From assembly GCA_963575645.1 (NCBI GenBank), contig OY754467.1, positions 2,480,001 to 2,544,000 of the forward strand: a stretch of DNA of 64,000 bases. Direction: 5' to 3'. Below are positions 45,228 to 56,197 of this stretch, in pieces. Position numbers and translations under genes: made by a program. Numbering within the stretch: position 1 is the stretch's first letter; each line of letters opens with the position of its first letter. The notes beneath the pieces are model-generated. The model was not told the origin of the DNA. It searched no databases and saw only the letters and a program-made list of their open reading frames with translations. This stretch comes from Xanthostigma xanthostigma (lineage: Eukaryota; Arthropoda; Insecta; Raphidioptera; Raphidiidae).

Positions 45228-45776
45228 GACGTGATAACGTCTTATAAATTGATGAATCACCAATCTTATAAGTTGATAAAACACCGGCTGCATGCACGAA
45301 AAAGTGTAACGTTCCTAAATCCTAACGTTCGTAACGCGTAACGTTCCGCCTGACCCTGTGCGTCCTTTTTGCTAATTTCTCGCTCAATTTAAATCAGATC
45401 GGTTTGAAACCAGTCTTAAACGAAAGAGGAGAACATTTTACATAGATTTCGTATAACAGAATTTGCCTAAACAGTTTATTTATACAAAATATAGAAAAAT
45501 AGCTGTATAAATGCAACATGAAAACGGCTGCATTTCTAATGTTTGACATTAGTATTTTGTGAAATGCAACGCCTTCTAAGTTAAGTATTGGAATAACTAA
45601 TTATTATTAGAACATAATACTTTGACAGTTGCAAACGTCACTTTTGACATTTCTTATCAGTCCGACACCAAGGATAAGCGGATTGAAACCAAATTTTGGG
45701 AGGTTTAGGTTATGTATTACGGAATACGTTATCACGTAAAACTATCGTCCGTAAACCGACTTTACAGACAACCAAT
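45228..45776 (+). mobile_element. Dispersed element T, copy 6 (long form)
   Basis: Same ends and same doubled start as copy 5. The gtaacgttc word is tandemly varied near 45305-45345 (gtaacgttcctaaatcctaacgttcgtaacgcgtaacgttccg). The middle is unrelated to copy 5, and both rejoin at ggttatgtattacggaatacgttatcacg. Confidence 0.75.
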
Positions 45777-46138
45777 TTTTTTAATTATGGATTTTCGTTG
45801 ATTCCTGCGGCCAGAAATGTTCGAGAAGCACTGATTTAAGGCATGGTTTGTTGTAGGTACGTCTTACAAAAGATTCAAAAGGGTTATTTTATGATTAATC
45901 ATCTTCTGTCTTTGTTTACAATTACGTTAACAATAGCGCAGAAGGCCCCCCGCACTTTCAACCCCAACCCCTACAACCCGCCTTTTGTGTTACTATGCTA
46001 TATAATATATGCTTTTTATATCTTTTATTGAACTATATTGTATTTCGTTCTCTTGATAACTAATTATTCGATTACATAACAATAAAAGTTATTTTTTTTT
46101 GTCATTTCTGCTGAAATTTGTAGGAAAACTGAATAATG
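45777..46138. other. No gene seen
   Basis: A small frame (45843-46031) without a domain; otherwise unassigned. Confidence 0.4.
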
Positions 46139-46372
46139 TTATACTGCCGTAAAAAGGTAAAAGGCAGTAAGTGACGAGTGAATCAAGATTTACTAAAAAT
46201 GTATTGACCGTTCAAAATTTTAGATTATGAAAACCAAAACATGGGGGAAACATTTTTTAAAGACAATAAAATCATTGCTGCAGCACTTACTGCTGTCGTT
46301 GGTTTCAGTATGAACTCATTTTTCAACAAATGTCACTTACTGCCCTTTGCCTTTTTAGGGCAGTATTATATG
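46139..46372. mobile_element. Miniature inverted-repeat element
   Basis: Ends atactgccgtaaaaaggtaaaaggcagtaagtgac and gtcacttactgccctttgcctttttagggcagtat are inverted over about 35 bp. Total about 234 bp, non-coding. No clean target duplication was identified. Confidence 0.75.
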
Positions 46373-46984
46373 CCTCGTCTTTTACTCCAATTTAGTAGGA
46401 TTTTATAATTGTGTTGGAAGAATTTTCGAATAAAATTATTAAACCAGATTTTGGCAGTTAGCATTTTTATTGATCTTTCGATGATAAAAATTTCAATTGT
46501 TTCGAAAACCGGACTCGAACCTTCTTAATAACCAGCAATAAAATTTGCTGGGTCCTGCTGGTCTAGTGTGCGCGGTCTTTAAGTAAGAAAACATTGAAAA
46601 TGCGTATATAAATAATCAAAATTCTGTTCACAAAAAAAGTTGTTTATTATAACTAATAAATCATTGTTTAATATAATAATAAGAATATTGTGCTTTGAAA
46701 TTGATTAATGTTGTTGAATCAATTAAAAGATAGAACAGTGCAAACAAATTAGTGTACACTCATTTCTACGCAATACAGTTAAACACAGTGTCAGATTCAC
46801 ATTAAAAAGCGCCTTTATTCAAATTAATGATCGCACGAAAATATATTCCAAGTGTAAATAGCATACAGGTGTATACTGTTTATTTTTCATATGCTTAATT
46901 ACGATTATAGATAAAAGTTGTAAGGCTGTTTTCAAAATATGTTTTCTCAAGTTTACCAATCCAGCTCCGTGCATATAATGGCTA
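46373..46984. other. No gene; weak tRNA-like words
   Basis: On minus near 46505-46590 a B-box-like ggttcgagtccgg follows a possible stem (cagcaaattttattgctgg). The rest does not fold as a tRNA. Otherwise unassigned AT-rich DNA. Confidence 0.35.
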
Positions 46985-47700
46985 AGAGCTGGCTACGGAG
47001 AAAATGGGTGACTCGGTGCAGAGCTGAAAATTTGCAGAATAATAGGAGATAGTATAAGTAAGTAGGGAAAAAATTGCCAGAAGGCTAGGCGGAAGATAAA
47101 GAGCCGCCAGAAGGCGCTAATGTTGCGAAAAATCAGTGCACTTCTGGCAATCTCTATACTTATTCTGTAATTCAAAACTAGATTATATATTATATTATAT
47201 ATATTATACATTATATAGTTATAAGGGCATACTGAAAATTCAAACATGATATAATAATTACATTCGACAAATATTCAAAATTATTAATGTCATTTTGATA
47301 GAAATAAAATTAAATAAATTTATAAAGTTACGTTGTTATAACAACGTAATTATATTAATGAAAATATATGACGATTAATTTTATTTCTATCAAAATGACA
47401 TTAATAATTTTAAATATTTGTCGAATGTAATTATTATATCATGTTTGAATTTTCAGTATGCCCTTATAACTATATAATGTATAATATATATAATATGTAA
47501 TCTATAGTTTTGAATTACAAAATAAATATAGAAATTGCCAGAAGTGCACTGATTTTTCGCAACATTAGCGCCTTCTGGTGGCTCTTTATCTTCCGCCTAG
47601 CCTTCTGGCAATTTTTTCCGTACTTACTTGTACTATCTCCTATTATTCTGCAAATTTTCAGCTCTGCACAGAGTCACCCATTTTCTCCGTAGCCAGCTCT
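46985..47700. mobile_element. 716-bp near-perfect palindrome
   Basis: From agagctggctacggagaaaatggg to cccattttctccgtagccagctct. The arms are about 350 bp and the centre is ttgttataacaa near 47339. Mismatches and short indels are scattered, for example in the ATAT tract. The terminal agccgccagaaggcgctaatg / gcgccttctggtggct blocks are conserved. The two open frames on opposite strands (46993-47247, 47510-47692) are the same arm read twice. Confidence 0.92.
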
Positions 47701-47870
47701 CCGTCTATAAGTCGACAAGTCGAGAATTTCACAATATTTCGTCGGAATATAACAAATTCCACAAAACCACAAAACCTTTAACAAATGTTGGAACCTAAAA
47801 AGTTTCACTTCTAATGCGCGAGAGTCTGCCATATTGTGAACGGAACTTTCTGTTATTATACTCCGAATAT

Positions 47871-48299
47871 ACCGACCGGGATGGCGTAGTGGAGAGAGCA
47901 CAAGAGTCGCATTTGGGACGTACTGGGTTCGAGTCCCGGCAGGGGGGCAGATGTGGCTGGGGACTTTTTCCTACTGCCTCTCGCCGAGAAACGGTAATTC
48001 CTGTACCGGCCATCTTGTTGAGGTTTTCCATGGTTTCCCTCAATAATTCCAGATAAATATCGAGATGGTTCCTTATTCAAGGCCATGGCTGATTACCTGT
48101 CAAACTCCTGTGGTCAAAATTTGCCTACCTCATCATTATGTCCTAAAATTCCTTCATTCGTACATTGCTATTAATTAAGTGGAAGTTTAAATATGTAGAA
48201 AATAACAGGAAGTGTGATAGATGGAAAATAGTAATTGTGCGAATGGCGTCTGTTATGACATAAAGTCGATAAACGGACGTTAAACGCATTATTATTATT
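47871..48299 (+). mobile_element. tRNA-derived SINE, copy 2, perfect TSD
   Basis: 429 bp. Head with A-box ggcgtagtggagagagc and B-box gggttcgagtcc, body cagatgtggctgggga...ctgcctctcgcc and tail (att)n. An exact 11-bp target duplication ACTCCGAATAT lies at 47860-47870 and 48300-48310. It contains a middle block (about 48030-48115) absent from copy 1. The open frames here are shadows. Confidence 0.92.
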
Positions 48300-48678
48300 A
48301 CTCCGAATATGGGAAAAATTAAAATACACCACTGCCCTACAGTTATTATAAAATGTATAAGTACTGTGTTTACAAGTAAAGGACAAATGTATTTATGTAT
48401 GTATATCTTTATTTTAGATCGTTCACTTTGACAAACTTACAACTAATTTAAATACGAGTACACGCTGTTGTATTGTACTTGAAATCATTTCCAAATTAAT
48501 GAAACTACCAATATTTACCTACATTTGAATACAAGTCATTTATCAAAACCAGTCATACAATTTAAATAAACTATATAGACGATAATTATTGTTCTCATAT
48601 GTAATTGCTACAATTAGAGAAGAAAATATCTTTATCTTTACTATTTTGTGTGGCGTCTTTTCGAATTATTAAGCACGC

Positions 48679-49167
48679 TCAAGGCCAAGGATCGACAACA
48701 GGGTGGCCCGCGGAGAAGAGAAAGATGGACTGCGCTTCCAAAGAGAGAGTTTCCAAAAGTGGATCATTATATCTACAAGACCTTCGACATGGATTTGCAG
48801 CAAAGTTCCAAGATAGGGAGACTCTTCCGCAGTTGTTAAAAACGCCTTTATGAAGTTTCTCTAACAGGAAAATAGCCTGCTGTAGCTGTGAACTCTTTTT
48901 TTTCAATCTTTTGAAGTTGAGATGGAGATCATCGACCTTGAAATTGCACCAAACTGCGTCCCCAAAAGAGTATTGGGTTAAGCATGTTTTGGAGAAGTGT
49001 CCGAATTGTACAAAAAAACTGATTCCCGTGTTTGGGGCTCTTTCTCGAAAGTGTACCTCTTGAAGAACAAAATGCCGTTCAAGATTAACGGATGCCCTCC
49101 TTGAAGACACAATGCGCATAACCAAACTAAAAATTTGGCTCAGGATCAGAGGTGCAATTTTATTCAA
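48679..49167 (-). CDS. Open frame of unknown nature (possible gene fragment)
   Basis: A 162-codon frame in a stretch with higher GC and fewer A/T runs than its surroundings. It contains a Lys/Gln-rich segment near residues 85-105 (FKRLKKKSSQLQQAIFLLEK) that could be a short helix. The opposite strand also has frames, one with a CPNC motif, so even the coding strand is uncertain. No family is recognised. It may be an old exon, a processed pseudogene or a transposon fragment. Confidence 0.2.
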   Translation of the reverse strand: MNKIAPLILSQIFSLVMRIVSSRRASVNLERHFVLQEVHFRERAPNTGISFFVQFGHFSKTCLTQYSFGDAVWCNFKVDDLHLNFKRLKKKSSQLQQAIFLLEKLHKGVFNNCGRVSLSWNFAANPCRRSCRYNDPLLETLSLEAQSIFLFSAGHPVVDPWP

Positions 49168-49313
49168 AAAAAATAAATTTTATTTTGTTCGCGAAATGTT
49201 TGTGGTTCCATTTTGAACTGCGCTCGCTCGGGCTAAAAGAGATAGAAATAATTCGAGAAAGTGGTAACACCCAATCCCATCGAAGGCAAGGGGAAATAGC
49301 GTACATAGAAATA

Positions 49314-49802
49314 CACCTATCCCCCGATTTACACGGTAGATACGTTCCTGAGAAAAACGTGTAAATCGAAAATTAACAATTTTCAAGTCAAAACCGTGTA
49401 AATCGAAAAGCTTGCAGAAAATGCATAATTTTGCTATTTAACAGTTGTGATTTTTTTCAATATTTTTAGGTGTACACAGAAATAAAAATAAAATGCATTG
49501 ACAGGTTAAAATATGTACCTAATATATTACGGAAACACTATTTTTTTTATTTAATTACAATACATTAAAAAGAAAACCAAAAAATAAAACCAAAGGTGTT
49601 TTATTATCCTTCATAACTGTCAGAAATTACTGTCATTCTTTTTTTCGGAATCGGGATTCCCCGTGAGATGTGTACACAGCGCACGTGTTCAATCACAGTA
49701 GCATTTAGTAGAGTGCGATAAAAACAAAAAAACACTTATTTGGAAAACCGTGTAAAAGCGAAAACGTGTAAAACAAGTACCGTGTAAATCGGGGGATGGG
49801 TG
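49314..49802. mobile_element. TA-flanked miniature element
   Basis: 489 bp. TIR CACCTATCCCCCGATTTACACGGTA / TACCGTGTAAATCGGGGGATGGGTG (about 25 bp, one or two mismatches) with TA on both sides (49312-49313, 49803-49804). The word cgtgtaaatcg recurs several times inside each end. Tc1/mariner-type non-autonomous element. The short frames across it are not genes. Confidence 0.85.
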
Positions 49803-50492
49803 TATTTGACTCCTTTGAAGTCGACTGTACATTTTCTATATGATGTACATTAGTGAATAAAGATTTTAAACTGCAGTTATTAGAGCCGCAAATGCGGTCA
49901 GATCGATAGTTTTTCATAAATCAAAGTCACGTTTCATATTATTGTTTTCATCGTCGTTGCACGATATTCGAACATATTTCAAATACATCATAATATACCA
50001 TTATTCTAATTACTGTTAGAATGAATATAGATTATTTCAATAATAAAACCGAGGGTTGGTCTGCCTTCTGTGGAAGGGCAGAAGGTGAGCGAGCCGGGTG
50101 GGTATAAGCCTTGAGTGGCTCCGACACGAACACACTGCATCGCACCCACGTCCTTCCTTTATAAAAGTCTTCAAGGCGTATACCGAAGACGCAGGGTAGT
50201 TCTTGTAAGGCGCGACACTCGAACGGAGGAGCTGATTTTCGACAGAAATTAAAAATTCGATTTCGATCACGTTCGGACCGGCACGTTGTATGACGCATAT
50301 TTTCGTTGGGCAAGTTTTTTTTCTACTCTCGATGAACAGTGCAATACCGAATTGAAGATTCGGTCGTAGATTTTCGGTTAAAATCGAATCATTACGTAAA
50401 TATTCATTGGACAAGACCTGTATTTTTCTATTACCGGAAACATTTGACAAATTTTATCTTTTATGTCAGATGTTTTAGATTCAATTTTTTTA
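49803..50492. other. GC-richer patch with short minus frames
   Basis: 50040-50330 is CpG-containing and GC-richer, with two overlapping minus-strand frames (50032-50313, 50037-50450) and tttataaaag at about 50157. It could be a promoter or exon remnant. I see no domain, so no gene is called. Confidence 0.3.
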
Positions 50493-51095
50493 TCATATAT
50501 ATTAATACGCTAAGGTTAAAGATGTTTGATTTCCTTTTTAGAAAAAACCTCACAATTTCTCCACATAAATTATATATCATTTTACAGATAATTGCTTACT
50601 CTACTGACATCGACAACTAAAAAATTTATTATTGCTTTTGTTTTTGTAAATTAATTAAAATACAACAACACTGAACAACGTCTGCCATCTGACGGCTTTA
50701 ATTTTGAAACAACGTTAACACTTCGATCTGTCATCTGACCTTCATATTGTAATACAACAGACACAATACTGCATACTTCCATCTGACGGCTTTAATTTTA
50801 AACAGCGAGCAACGCTGAACAAAGTCACAGCAATGCTGCATGATGCCATCTGACGGCTTAGGTCAACGCTTTTGCTACTTGCGCCTCTGTATGACAATTT
50901 TAGTAAAATATTTCTTCGATCTGTCATCTGAGCTTCATATTGTAATACAACAAAACAAAAAGAAAAACGTTATAAGCAGTGTGCAAAATTAGAAACGAAT
51001 TGAATACCTGCAATCATATTCAAAAAATAATTTTGTAAAGTGACAATAATTTATTATACTTATTTAGTGCGAATAATTCGCACAGGTCACACTAG
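50493..51095 (+). mobile_element. Helitron-like family B, copy B4
   Basis: 603 bp, A|TCATATATATTAATACGC ... gtgcgaataattcgcacaggtcacaCTAG|T. Full length, with both internal direct repeats. Confidence 0.83.
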
Positions 51096-51150
51096 TTTAG
51101 TTTTATTATTATTTAGCATAGATTAAGTAGTGATAAAAACTTTTAGGAAA

Positions 51151-51320
51151 AAAGACAAGCTTTTATTGTAGGTAATGTACTAAAAATATTTATATAAGCG
51201 CAAGTTGTAAGCTCTATAATAGTTCATTAGTCGCGGCCTACGCTTTTATAATCATGAACCTAAATTATTAAAAAATATCTTTCCGTTTTTAGTACACTGC
51301 AATGAAAGCTTGTCTTTAAA
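51151..51320. repeat. Imperfect hairpin repeat
   Basis: aagacaagcttttattgtaggtaatgtactaaaaat (51151-51186) is imperfectly mirrored by tttttagtacactgcaatgaaagcttgtctt (51287-51318). A possible small non-autonomous element. Confidence 0.5.
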
Positions 51321-52440
51321 AAGTTTTTTTTTCTAATATTTAATTTTCAAATTGTTAGTTACGTCTTAACTTACGCATGTCTCGTAAAAAAAAATAAAGG
51401 TAATCCGCCATCTTGGGGCGTCCGCCATATTAGACGATATTAGATATACTATATCCGGACATATGTACTCGTTTGCATATAGTTTCAAAGCTCTAGTTTA
51501 CTTGGAACTAGCCGAAATTTTGATCGCAAGAAACATGTAAACATTCTGAAATATAAATTATATTTTTAAACTTCGCGCGCTTTATGTTCGACCCGTTTGA
51601 AGTTCAAGGTCGTTGAAACTCTACGCTAAAAACAACTGCGCCCGACGTGTCTTACAAGAAGTGATCTACTCTTTGCTTACATCACACGTTGGTCAGTGGT
51701 CGTCCATGTTGAACGTTTGTTTGCAAAATGGCTATTTAGTCTTTCTCTTGATGCAATTATTTTAATAATAATAAGTGTACATTGTAAAATGTACTACAAA
51801 ATAAGATGCATCACAATTAATACGAATACAGTAAATAGTTGGTAATCGCGAATTTAAAAAAAGTTTTATTTTGTAAAAAAAATTATAACGGTCTTATCGT
51901 GGTTTATCTATCTCAAACTTTTTATTTTCTGCTTCCGGTAACTGATCAAAACAAAAATAGAATAATTGGACAAATTGGAATTAGGCTTTACAATAACACC
52001 GGCTTTGCAAATTTCGAGCCCTTTTGCTGCCCGTACCTTCCACCTACACGAAAATGTGTAAAGGCCAAGTTCTTAAATTTACTCTCGAAAAACTTTTTAA
52101 TATTTTTGAATTTATCCGTATATTTAATAGCCGTCGAGATTTTTGCAAAAATGCGTTTTTAGGAGGTAAACTTCACCCTAAAAAAATTCTTATTGTTACC
52201 TTGCCTTTATCCTTATTTTGCTTAATTGCCTGGACTAAAATGAACATACATAAATGTTTTTAATTTTCTTCAATTTGTTTTCGTAATCTTAGGTCAGTAA
52301 AATGAAGATGATTTGACCCTAAAATTCGCAAAAGGGTTAAAATTTGAGGGAACATTGATATAAGTATTATACACAATCTGTCACAGTTGCACCTTCGTGT
52401 GATGACTGGACGTTGTTAAAAAAGAGTTAAAATAGTTATT
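51321..52440. other. No gene seen (1.1 kb)
   Basis: Short frames at 51839-52263 overlap in two phases and lack domains. No repeat copy was recognised. Confidence 0.4.
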
Positions 52441-52935
52441 GGCGTAACTAGTAGTCTAAGTCATTCATGGCGTGTCAGCGCGATGACAGGTCATGACTTA
52501 GCCTACAAGTTGCGCCCATAATTTTATTCAACAATTGCGCGTTATTCATGTTTTATTTATTGTTATTAATGAGATGTTGTAAATATCTATTTATTTCTTT
52601 ATAAAAAAAACTGTCAATACTAACAGCACCAAACAGCACGATTCAATGTTTTGGTTTGAGGTTAGCCGGTTATGAATAAACTCCATGTCAAAAACATTCG
52701 GCCTCTCAATTCTAGTCTCAATGGTTAACAACAGGGAGTTGTTACCTACTATTTCGTTACGACTCAGAAAATAGTTACGTTTATTTTCATTACTCCACAA
52801 TGGCCGAGCTAGTAGGAATCTTCATTGAGTTATGACAAGTAATTGTCACCAGTCGGTAAATGGCTATTTAGGGTTCGGTTTTTAGGCATGATAAAACATG
52901 AATAACGCCCATGAGTTGAATAAAAATTATTTCAT
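52441..52935 (-). repeat. Dispersed repeat P, copy 2
   Basis: Inverted copy of 1-495, with the end hairpin at about 52443-52513 and the same TIR-like words. The frame 52591-52800 on minus is a shadow. Confidence 0.75.
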
Positions 52936-52997
52936 CAGTTTTTTGCTTATATCGCGTCAAAATGCAATATTGTAACCATGGAAAAGTTCTAATTTTC

Positions 52998-53085
52998 GAA
53001 TGAGTGGACACCATAGATATATTATATACTAGAGTACGCGAGTGTGCCATGAATGTGTCTGCTATTCAGAGAGAGAGAAAAGTTC
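52998..53085. repeat. Left arm of inverted repeat flanking the LINE
   Basis: ggacaccatagatat...agagtacgcgag...tgccatgaatgtgtctgctattcagagagag is an imperfect complement of 56503-56590 (tctctctgaacggcagacacttt...gcgtactctatctctatggtgg). Confidence 0.6.
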
Positions 53086-53203
53086 CTTATCTCCACGGTA
53101 ACTAATGATACTTCTACTACTAATGATTCTTCGTTTATTTTTCTTTTCTATTTTTTAATTTTTATCTTTCAGCGCACTTCAATATTATATATATATATAG
53201 TCC

Positions 53204-56197
53204 ATGCAAGAGTTTAATGATGACCTTGATAGATTGAATAAATATGAGGATATTACAACAAGCAACCCTTCTGAGCTGCTGCAATTGCAATACGCAAGTA
53301 AGTCTTTTAGTGTGTTGAGCCTTAATATACGTAGCATAAACAAAAACTTCGACGAGTTACTTATACTATTGCAAACATTCGCAAACATAAACATACACTT
53401 TGATTTTGTTGTTTTGACTGAATGCTGGCTAAATGAATTTTATATTGATAAAAAAATTAAAGGATATGCCAGTGTACGGACAAAGCAACATTACAATCAA
53501 AATGATGGAATAATTGTGTATGTGAAAGAATGTCTTGAAATTCGGATATCTGAACCTATTATTCACAGATCCAATTGTCTTCAGGTTATATTCGGTGATA
53601 CAACCCTCCTAGCCTTATATCGATCCCCAGCTGATAGAGACATTACCGAATTCTTGACAGACATGCGACAAATATTAGACAATATAAACCGGGAAAACAT
53701 AATAATAACGGGCGACTTAAACATAAATATTCTAGATAACAACAAACACCCACAAGCTGACGATTACATGGACATGCTGACTGAATATAAATTATTACCA
53801 GCCATTACGAAACCAACTAGGATAACTGCAGATACAAGAACATGCATTGACCACGTTATGGTAAAGACAAGAAAACCGGCACGAGCTGCTGTCTTTGAGT
53901 CAACAATAACTGACCATTTTGCTACCATATTCTTCTCACAAACAGACGCATCACTTAACAACAATACAAACTTATACAAAAAAAGCACCGTGCAAAAAAT
54001 TCATATACAACACTTAAATGAAATTTTAGAACAAGAAACATGGACTGAGACTCTACATGCAGAAAATATAAATACAGCGACAAATAACTTTATTAATACA
54101 CTACAGCATCACGTTTCCTCATGCACACACACACAGTCATTACCACACAAACAGATTGCGCTTAAACCCTGGATCTCACCTGGGATATTACTATCAATAC
54201 ATAGGCGCAACAAATTACACAAACAGACCACTAGATTCCCCAACAATAATGTGCTGAAAAATTACTACCAACGGTATAAAAATATATGTAACAAATTAAT
54301 CAAAATGTCTAAGAGAAAATACTACAGCGAACAAATAAAAATAAACTCTGGTAATATGCAGAAAACGTGGAATATAATAAAAGAAATAACACACACACAG
54401 ACAAACCAGCATAATACAATACACGAAATAAATACATCAAACAGCAAAATTTCAGTAGGCAATGATCCAAAGGCAGCAGCAAACGCGTTTAATGCATTCT
54501 TTGTAGATATAGGTGACCAATTGGCGAGCAAAATATTACACGTGACAAAAACGACTGAAGACAAATTGGCTGAATCCATTCAAAATCCTAACAACCATAT
54601 GTACCCTAACTCAATGTTCCTAACACCTGTAACACCAATGGAAATCGTTGAACTAATCGACGAATTAAAAACAAACAGCGCACCTGGACCTGACACAATA
54701 CGTACAAAACTACTAAAAGACATAAAACATAATATATCCATTCCCTTAGCTCACATATTTAACAAAAGCATTACAGACGGTACAGTACCAGACCACTTCA
54801 AAGAATCAAAAATAAGTCCAATATTTAAAACAGGAGACAAAACAAAACTGACGAACTACAGACCGATTTCACTATTGAATACTATCAGTAAAATACTAGA
54901 AAAATCAATAAAAAGACGATTTACCAAATACCTCTACGTAAACAAAATTTTATCCCCAAATCAGTACGGATTTAGGGAAAACTTAAGTACAAATGACGCG
55001 ATAACTCACTTAACGACTCAAATAGTAACAGACGTAGATAACAGCAAGAAAAGTTTAGCGATCTTCCTAGATTTGACAAAAGCTTTCGATACGGTTTCCC
55101 ATAAAATCCTTATCCAGAAACTGTTTAACATTGGTATTCGAGGAGTAGTTCTTAAATGGTTTGTAAGCTACCTCACGGGTAGGTCTCAGGTTTCGGTAGT
55201 GAATGGAGTGCACAGTGATAGTAGATTCATCAAGTTCGGAGTTCCACAAGGTACAGTTCTTGGACCCATTCTTTTTTTAATATATATAAACGATCTTTGT
55301 AATTTGGAATTTGATGGATCCTTGGTGTCATTTGCGGACGATACAGTACTCTATTTTTCCGGCGAAACTTGGGATGAGACTATAGCTAAAGCACAGGAAA
55401 GTGTCGATATAATACATATATGGCTAAACAATAATCTTCTGACGCTTAACATTACAAAGACAAAATATCTAACTTTTAGCCCAACAATTTCTGGACAACC
55501 AAAAGACACTTCAATTATTTTACATACCTGTGGACATAGACAAACTAGCTGTACATGTAAAACAATTGACAGAACTGACAAAATAAAATATTTAGGACTT
55601 ACAATGGACAACAATTTAAAATGGACCCAACACATACTTGACCTAACCAAGCGACTACGTAAACTTACCTACATTTTTGTAGTTTTAAGAGATTTCCTGA
55701 CAGTACCACAACTAAAAACTGTATACTTCGCACTTTGCCAGTCGTTACTTAGCTATGGTATCGCTGCTTGGGGTGGTGCTTACAAAACCACATTAACCCC
55801 CTTGATTAATGTACAAAAGCTGCTCCTCCGAATACTTTTGCGTAAACATCCATTATTTTCATCCAAAGAATTGTTCCAGCAACTCAATGTATTAAACATA
55901 CAACAAATATACACGGGAACAATTCTATCCATATTTCATCAGCACACTACCCTAAATCCAACACCACATCCTTACTCAACCAGAATTCAAGCCAATAACC
56001 CCAACATTGTCCCTAAAATGTCAAAAGCTTTTGGACAAAGACATATGGTGTTCCTAGCCCCCAGGTTGTATAACGAATTGCCTGCAGATATAAAGACAAT
56101 TAACAACAACACTAAAAAATTTAAAAAAAAGGTCTCTGAGTGGCTTAGAGCAATAGGTGACGATAAATTGAATGCTATTTGTAATATCCTCATATAA
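53204..56197 (+). CDS. LINE ORF2: AP-like endonuclease + reverse transcriptase (CR1/Jockey-group type)
   Basis: 997 residues, uninterrupted. Endonuclease at about residues 35-243: SLNIRSINKN near 40, E73 in TECWL, G170-D171-L-N, D216-H217 and T-D237-H238. Reverse transcriptase at about 520-790: YRPISLL near 560, D623 in FLDLTKAFD, G679-VPQG and the catalytic FADD at 710-713. The C-terminal region has a CxxxxxxxC.C-type segment near 770 (HTCGHRQTSCTCK). The product nicks target DNA and copies its own RNA. An in-frame TAG directly precedes the ATG and no ORF1 is seen upstream, so the element is 5'-truncated or single-ORF. The intact frame implies recent insertion. Clade assignment (CR1/Rex1/Daphne/Jockey range) is approximate. 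Confidence 0.92.
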   Translation: MQEFNDDLDRLNKYEDITTSNPSELLQLQYASKSFSVLSLNIRSINKNFDELLILLQTFANINIHFDFVVLTECWLNEFYIDKKIKGYASVRTKQHYNQNDGIIVYVKECLEIRISEPIIHRSNCLQVIFGDTTLLALYRSPADRDITEFLTDMRQILDNINRENIIITGDLNINILDNNKHPQADDYMDMLTEYKLLPAITKPTRITADTRTCIDHVMVKTRKPARAAVFESTITDHFATIFFSQTDASLNNNTNLYKKSTVQKIHIQHLNEILEQETWTETLHAENINTATNNFINTLQHHVSSCTHTQSLPHKQIALKPWISPGILLSIHRRNKLHKQTTRFPNNNVLKNYYQRYKNICNKLIKMSKRKYYSEQIKINSGNMQKTWNIIKEITHTQTNQHNTIHEINTSNSKISVGNDPKAAANAFNAFFVDIGDQLASKILHVTKTTEDKLAESIQNPNNHMYPNSMFLTPVTPMEIVELIDELKTNSAPGPDTIRTKLLKDIKHNISIPLAHIFNKSITDGTVPDHFKESKISPIFKTGDKTKLTNYRPISLLNTISKILEKSIKRRFTKYLYVNKILSPNQYGFRENLSTNDAITHLTTQIVTDVDNSKKSLAIFLDLTKAFDTVSHKILIQKLFNIGIRGVVLKWFVSYLTGRSQVSVVNGVHSDSRFIKFGVPQGTVLGPILFLIYINDLCNLEFDGSLVSFADDTVLYFSGETWDETIAKAQESVDIIHIWLNNNLLTLNITKTKYLTFSPTISGQPKDTSIILHTCGHRQTSCTCKTIDRTDKIKYLGLTMDNNLKWTQHILDLTKRLRKLTYIFVVLRDFLTVPQLKTVYFALCQSLLSYGIAAWGGAYKTTLTPLINVQKLLLRILLRKHPLFSSKELFQQLNVLNIQQIYTGTILSIFHQHTTLNPTPHPYSTRIQANNPNIVPKMSKAFGQRHMVFLAPRLYNELPADIKTINNNTKKFKKKVSEWLRAIGDDKLNAICNILI

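Noticed and set aside
46993-47692. Two similar frames containing ISIEIARSALIFRNISAFW-like sequence
   Set aside because: Arms of the 716-bp palindrome; the frames do not extend beyond it.
53185-56193. Antisense frames opposite the LINE ORF
   Set aside because: Shadows of the strongly coding plus-strand frame.
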